Shown piece by piece: positions 59,805-64,000 of a stretch of DNA of 64,000 nt (its first letter is position 1; every line of letters starts with the position of its first letter). Source of the DNA: Arabidopsis thaliana. Taxonomy: Eukaryota; Streptophyta; Magnoliopsida; Brassicales; Brassicaceae. The stretch spans positions 7,440,001 to 7,504,000 of the forward strand of contig NC_003070.9 in NCBI RefSeq assembly GCF_000001735.4, in the 5' to 3' direction. The position numbers and the translations under genes were made by a program. The notes beneath the pieces were generated by a model, which saw only the letters and a list, made by a program, of their open reading frames with translations, was not told the origin of the DNA and did no database searches.

Positions 59805-60844
59805 TTTTTGTTCAAGATTTAATATTCAGGCTATATGTACCAATATTATAACATAGTTTTTTCACCCTCAAAGGCAAGATCCGTCTTCCATTTTTAGTCA
59901 AACTTCAGAGTCAGAGAACAAACTTTAAATCAAAACAGATCTTTTTTTTAGGTTAGTTGTCAAAAAATTTATTGATAAGAAGAGGATTTTATTTTATTTT
60001 TAAGACGATTATTTTTACTTTAATAGACCTTCAAAATAGCATGATATTTATTTTTAAGACGGTTATTTTTTTTTTTTTGGGACAAGAAGCTGATGTCTTA
60101 TTGAAATTGATGCTATCTGAGATTCTGAGCAATAACTGTAATTCATAAATGGGGTTTATATTATGGGCCTACATTTTGTCTTGCCCTCAAAATTAAAGTG
60201 TAGTGTGATGAGAAGTGACGTTATGCTGAAAACATCATAAACGGTATTTACGCGGCTCCAATTTGAAGTTTTAGGTCGAAATGAAGGAATAGTTGTTGAG
60301 ATGATTCACCTAATATAGTTTCTTAACACTTCACAGCTTCGTTTGTCAGTCTCAGATTTCTAATTTCGGACACAAACACAAAACGACATTGAAGCAATAT
60401 TATGCCTTGTATTAATCATATCCCTACGACCCTACCATATCTATGTGACTATGTCGTGCTTCATTTTTTCTTCCGTACTCGTATATACTCGTACGTAAGT
60501 ACGGAAAGTGTTATTTCGGAAATTAAATATTATGGAAAAGTTAATTAAGAAGTTTTGAATTAGAGTACTTAAGGAAATCTTATAATGACAACCGTGTGTT
60601 GACTCAATCTAAAGACTACTTTCACACATAGCAGATCACTTGCCAAAATAGCAAAATTGATTACAAATCTTCCAACATATCCTATGATTCACTACTTAGA
60701 GTAATCAACTTAAAATTAAACAATTTAATTACCTAAGATTTTTAGTCATATATATATGTGTTGACACTTGACAGAGTAAGTACAGCTCTGCAATTGAGTT
60801 AATAAATTACACACTACAACACTGACAACAGCAACAACAACAAG
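59805..60844. other. YUC11 upstream region
   Basis: Includes a duplicated TTTATTTTTAAGACG(A/G)TTATTTTT (59990-60013 and 60047-60070), then AT-rich promoter sequence with a CAACAGCAACAACAACAAG leader directly before the YUC11 ATG. No gene seen. Confidence 0.5.
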
Positions 60845-62186
60845 ATGGAGAAAGAAATCAAGATTCTGGTTTTGATTATCGGTGCAGGACCAGCCGGTTT
60901 AGCAACATCAGCTTGTCTTAACCGGTTGAACATACCAAACATAGTAGTGGAAAGAGATGTTTGCAGTGCCTCTCTGTGGAAAAGAAGGTCTTACGATCGT
61001 CTCAAGCTCCACCTCGCAAAGCAATTCTGTCAACTCCCTCACATGCCATTCCCCTCAAACACTCCTACCTTCGTCTCCAAGCTAGGTTTCATCAATTACC
61101 TTGACGAATACGCCACACGTTTCAACGTAAACCCTAGGTACAACCGGAACGTCAAATCCGCGTACTTCAAAGATGGTCAATGGATCGTGAAGGTGGTGAA
61201 CAAAACCACGGCGTTGATAGAAGTTTACTCGGCGAAGTTTATGGTTGCTGCGACGGGAGAGAATGGCGAAGGTGTGATTCCAGAGATTCCGGGGCTTGTA
61301 GAGAGCTTTCAAGGAAAGTATTTGCACTCAAGTGAGTACAAGAACGGAGAGAAGTTCGCTGGAAAAGATGTTTTGGTCGTCGGATGTGGAAATTCTGGCA
61401 TGGAGATTGCTTATGATCTATCTAAGTGCAACGCTAATGTCTCCATCGTTGTTCGTAGCCAGGTGAGTCTACATTACAAATGAACTTGGTTATGAGTTGT
61501 AACAATTAATCCGAATAACAAACATTTTTATCGTGTGTTTAAATATAGGTGCACGTGTTAACGAGATGTATCGTACGGATAGGAATGTCGTTGCTCAGGT
61601 TTTTCCCGGTAAAATTAGTTGACCGTTTGTGTCTATTACTAGCGGAGCTGAGGTTTCGGAATACTTCGAGATATGGGCTTGTAAGACCCAATAATGGCCC
61701 ATTTCTGAACAAGCTAATCACCGGCCGGTCAGCTACCATTGACGTCGGCTGCGTCGGAGAGATAAAGTCCGGCAAGATTCAGGTTGTGACGTCGATTAAG
61801 CGTATAGAAGGGAAGACAGTAGAATTCATCGATGGAAACACCAAAAATGTGGACTCCATTGTCTTCGCAACTGGTTACAAAAGCAGCGTTTCAAAATGGC
61901 TTGAGGTATTTTTGCAACTTCAGACACAAAAACAGAGAAAAGAAACTCTGTTCTTGGTTTTTAATGGCTCTGATGTGATACACAGGTCGATGATGGAGAT
62001 CTGTTCAACGAGAATGGGATGCCGAAACGCGAGTTCCCGGATCACTGGAAGGGGAAGAATGGTTTGTATAGTGCTGGCTTTGGGAAACAAGGCTTGGCTG
62101 GTATTTCAAGAGATGCTCGGAACATTGCTAGAGACATTGATTCTCTGGTTTGTGGGAGAAGCAGCAAGAACAAGCTTTCCAAATAA
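60845..62186 (+). CDS. YUC11: Flavin monooxygenase YUCCA11 (auxin biosynthesis)
   Basis: Converts indole-3-pyruvate to indole-3-acetic acid using FAD, NADPH and O2, the rate-limiting step of auxin synthesis. Three exons: 60845-61462, 61549-61905, 61986-62186, in phase, 391 residues. The FAD Rossmann motif GAGPAG is at 13-18, the NADPH motif GCGNSG at 180-185, and the FATGYKS motif at 312-318 near the end of exon 2. There is no transmembrane anchor at the N-terminus, so it is probably cytosolic. YUC11 is known mainly from seed (endosperm) expression. The short exon 3 tail ends SKNKLSK. The 3' end converges on the next gene with 138 nt between stop codons. I recall locus At1g21430. Confidence 0.96.
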
Positions 62187-62324
62187 ATTAGAACTTTTTT
62201 TGAGTTTTTACATGTCAAAACACACAATTATTGAATATTGATACAAACAAGTGAAAAAAGAAGATAACATTATTGATGATACATTGCAAGAGCTTCGATT
62301 GTGGACAGAGTAATCAGAATCTCA

Positions 62325-64000
62325 TTATTTTGTTTCCCCTAGAGCGTTTCTGAGGTTAGAGTACTTGGTTTCGAGCTCATACCATGAATCCAAGTTCACC
62401 AAACGGTTAAACTCTTCGAAAGTTATCATCTTTTCTAAGTGGTCTTTGGTGGTTCCTTTCTCCTTGAGAATCTTAAGAACATCGACAAGAGCTCGAGTCG
62501 ACGCATAGAGCGAGGTAAGTGGGTGTGCGATCAAGTGAAAACCCATTTCTTTAAGCTCATCAGGCGTATGCAATGGCGTGCGTCCACCTTCAAGCATGTT
62601 ACACAGTCTGTAACCTTTTGTGCGCCTTCCGATTTCCTTAAGCTCGTCATCGTCCCTCGGTGCCTCAACAAAGGAAGCATCAGCTCCTGCCTGCACATTT
62701 TTCCAATCTGTCTCTATTACCCACCATTATGTCTTCTCAAAAGTTAAAGCTTTAATAACACAACATGATTTAGTAGTAACCTCCATATAAAGATTAGCAC
62801 GGTCAATGGCGTCTGAAAGTCCTGTTTTTGCGGAAAGTGCACGAGCATCAGTCCTAGCGATTAGAAAAAAGTCAGCATCTCCAATAGCGTCTCTTGCTGA
62901 TGCTATTTTAGCAGCGTGTTCCTCCGCAGGTATGACCTGTTTCCAAATTAGAAAAATAATAATCATCTGCACTCATGGACTATAAAGTAATAAGTTTCAA
63001 TGTATAGATTTTGGTAGCAAACGATGAGGGAATGGTACCAATACCTCTTTGCCACGCATATGTCCTACACAAATGACAAATTGAGAGAGCAAACGAGTTA
63101 AAACCATTATTGGACATTTTGACAATAGCTTATAGGTTTGCAGAGGATGAAACAGAAAAATAACGTCTCTTACCACACCTCTTTGGCCATGCCTGGTCCT
63201 GCAAGAAACCCGAAATTAGATGAGTACAAGTCAGGATGAAGAAACTGTTTTTGTAGTTACTCTAATGAACACAACAAGTCAACAACTAAGATAGCACAAG
63301 AAAGAAAGATTAACACAACACTATGAGTGATTAAATCTAACACACATGAAAATACATTAAAAAAAGTAGAGACTAGTAGTTTACCTCAAGGAAGCAACCA
63401 GCAGCACCTGCTGCGATTAAGTCCTTGACGGTTCTTTGAACATTGAGAGCATTTCCTCCACCAGTATCTGAACATTAATGTCAAAGAATATATCTTTTGA
63501 ACAGAACAGAACAGAACAAACTTCTGATATTTTCCAAATCACTTCAAGATATTGAAAAATGAAAATTGCAATTATCTCTACGCAAATAGAGATCAAAGTA
63601 ATCAACTATGGTTAAAGTCATTTAGAGCAGCAAGAGAAGAGTGTTTGAGATTGTGTTCTTGCCTGCATCTGCAATGATTGGAATCTTTGGAGCCGCAGCA
63701 CACACTGATCTCGCCGTTGCTGCCATCTCCGGAGGTCTAAAACGACAAAGCAAAACGAATAAAACGACAGAAGATAAAGTTTCTACTAAAGAAGACCAAA
63801 AAAAAAAAAGGCGCACGTTATCAAACCGAAATCTGGTTTTCCCAAAGTTACGGCGGAGAGGGCGTAACCGGAGATTAATGCGGCGGAGAATCCGGTCTGC
63901 TGCACAATAGCCGCAGATAATGCGTCGTAGACTCCGGGAATAAGCACAGCACCTTGCTCTTCAATCAGACGGTGAACACGTGACTGCATTCTCACCGTCG
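62325..64000 (-). CDS. PEP mutase/isocitrate lyase superfamily protein (5' end outside window)
   Basis: Exons on the minus strand: 63817-64000 (continues beyond the window), 63663-63736, 63385-63467, 63174-63198, 63045-63064, 62781-62936, 62325-62690; phases agree. The TIM-barrel family signature is complete: RVHRLIEEQGAVLIPGVYDA, SGYALSAVTLGKPDFG, PIIADADTGGGN (metal-binding aspartates), CFLEDQAWPKRCGHM, and LIARTDAR. These residues fit a carboxyvinyl-carboxyphosphonate phosphorylmutase/oxaloacetate hydrolase-like enzyme acting on a 2-oxoacid; the lysine-cysteine region KRCGH is the catalytic loop of the isocitrate lyase type. The true substrate is unknown. The intron after 63663 has a GC donor (ATGCAG|GCAAGA), and two exons are very short (25 and 20 nt). 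I recall locus At1g21440. Confidence 0.92.

Overview
The window reads as plant nuclear DNA and I recognise it as Arabidopsis thaliana chromosome 1, from the wall-associated kinase cluster (WAK1, locus At1g21250) to about At1g21440. The evidence is compact intron-rich genes with GT-AG splice sites, AT-rich spacers, and proteins I can match residue for residue in memory (WAK2, EXT3, DOF1.2, GLTP2, TOL3, SKP2A, YUC11). Locus numbers come from memory, not from a search. Exon coordinates were worked out by hand from splice signals and frame continuity.

Region 1 (1-11.7 kb) is a tandemly duplicated block. WAK1 (3' part) and WAK2 are intact. Each is followed, on the opposite strand, by a Ty1/copia-type gag-only ORF and then by a decayed F-box-associated (FBA) gene on the + strand. 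A third WAK survives only as a deletion-fused remnant followed by two more gag copies. Three of the four gag ORFs look whole although the neighbouring pseudogenes are decayed, and each keeps a GGCCCA-type promoter motif.

Region 2 (11.7-22.8 kb) holds the extensin gene EXT3, with twelve 28-residue repeats and a likely 3'UTR intron, and then a gene-empty AT-rich stretch of over 7 kb.

Region 3 (22.8-36 kb) holds an RRM protein gene whose first intron contains a complete VQ-motif gene on the same strand. The insert is bracketed by about 200-bp direct repeats. A near-identical VQ gene lies about 4.5 kb away. This region also has a foldback MITE-like element, a kinase pseudogene, a small hypothetical gene and a 5'-truncated LINE.

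Region 4 (36-64 kb) is ordinary dense genic DNA: DOF1.2, a plastid-type thioredoxin-fold protein, GLTP2, a DUF218-like membrane protein, TOL3, EMB2170, a Cys-rich secreted peptide, branched-chain 2-oxoacid dehydrogenase E1 alpha, SKP2A, a tRNA-Gln(TTG), YUC11 and a PEP mutase/isocitrate lyase family protein cut by the window end. Two links between products stand out. SKP2A (auxin-binding F-box protein) and YUC11 (auxin synthesis) are near neighbours, and WAKs and extensin both act at the cell wall. I see no operon-like logic; these are independently transcribed nuclear genes.
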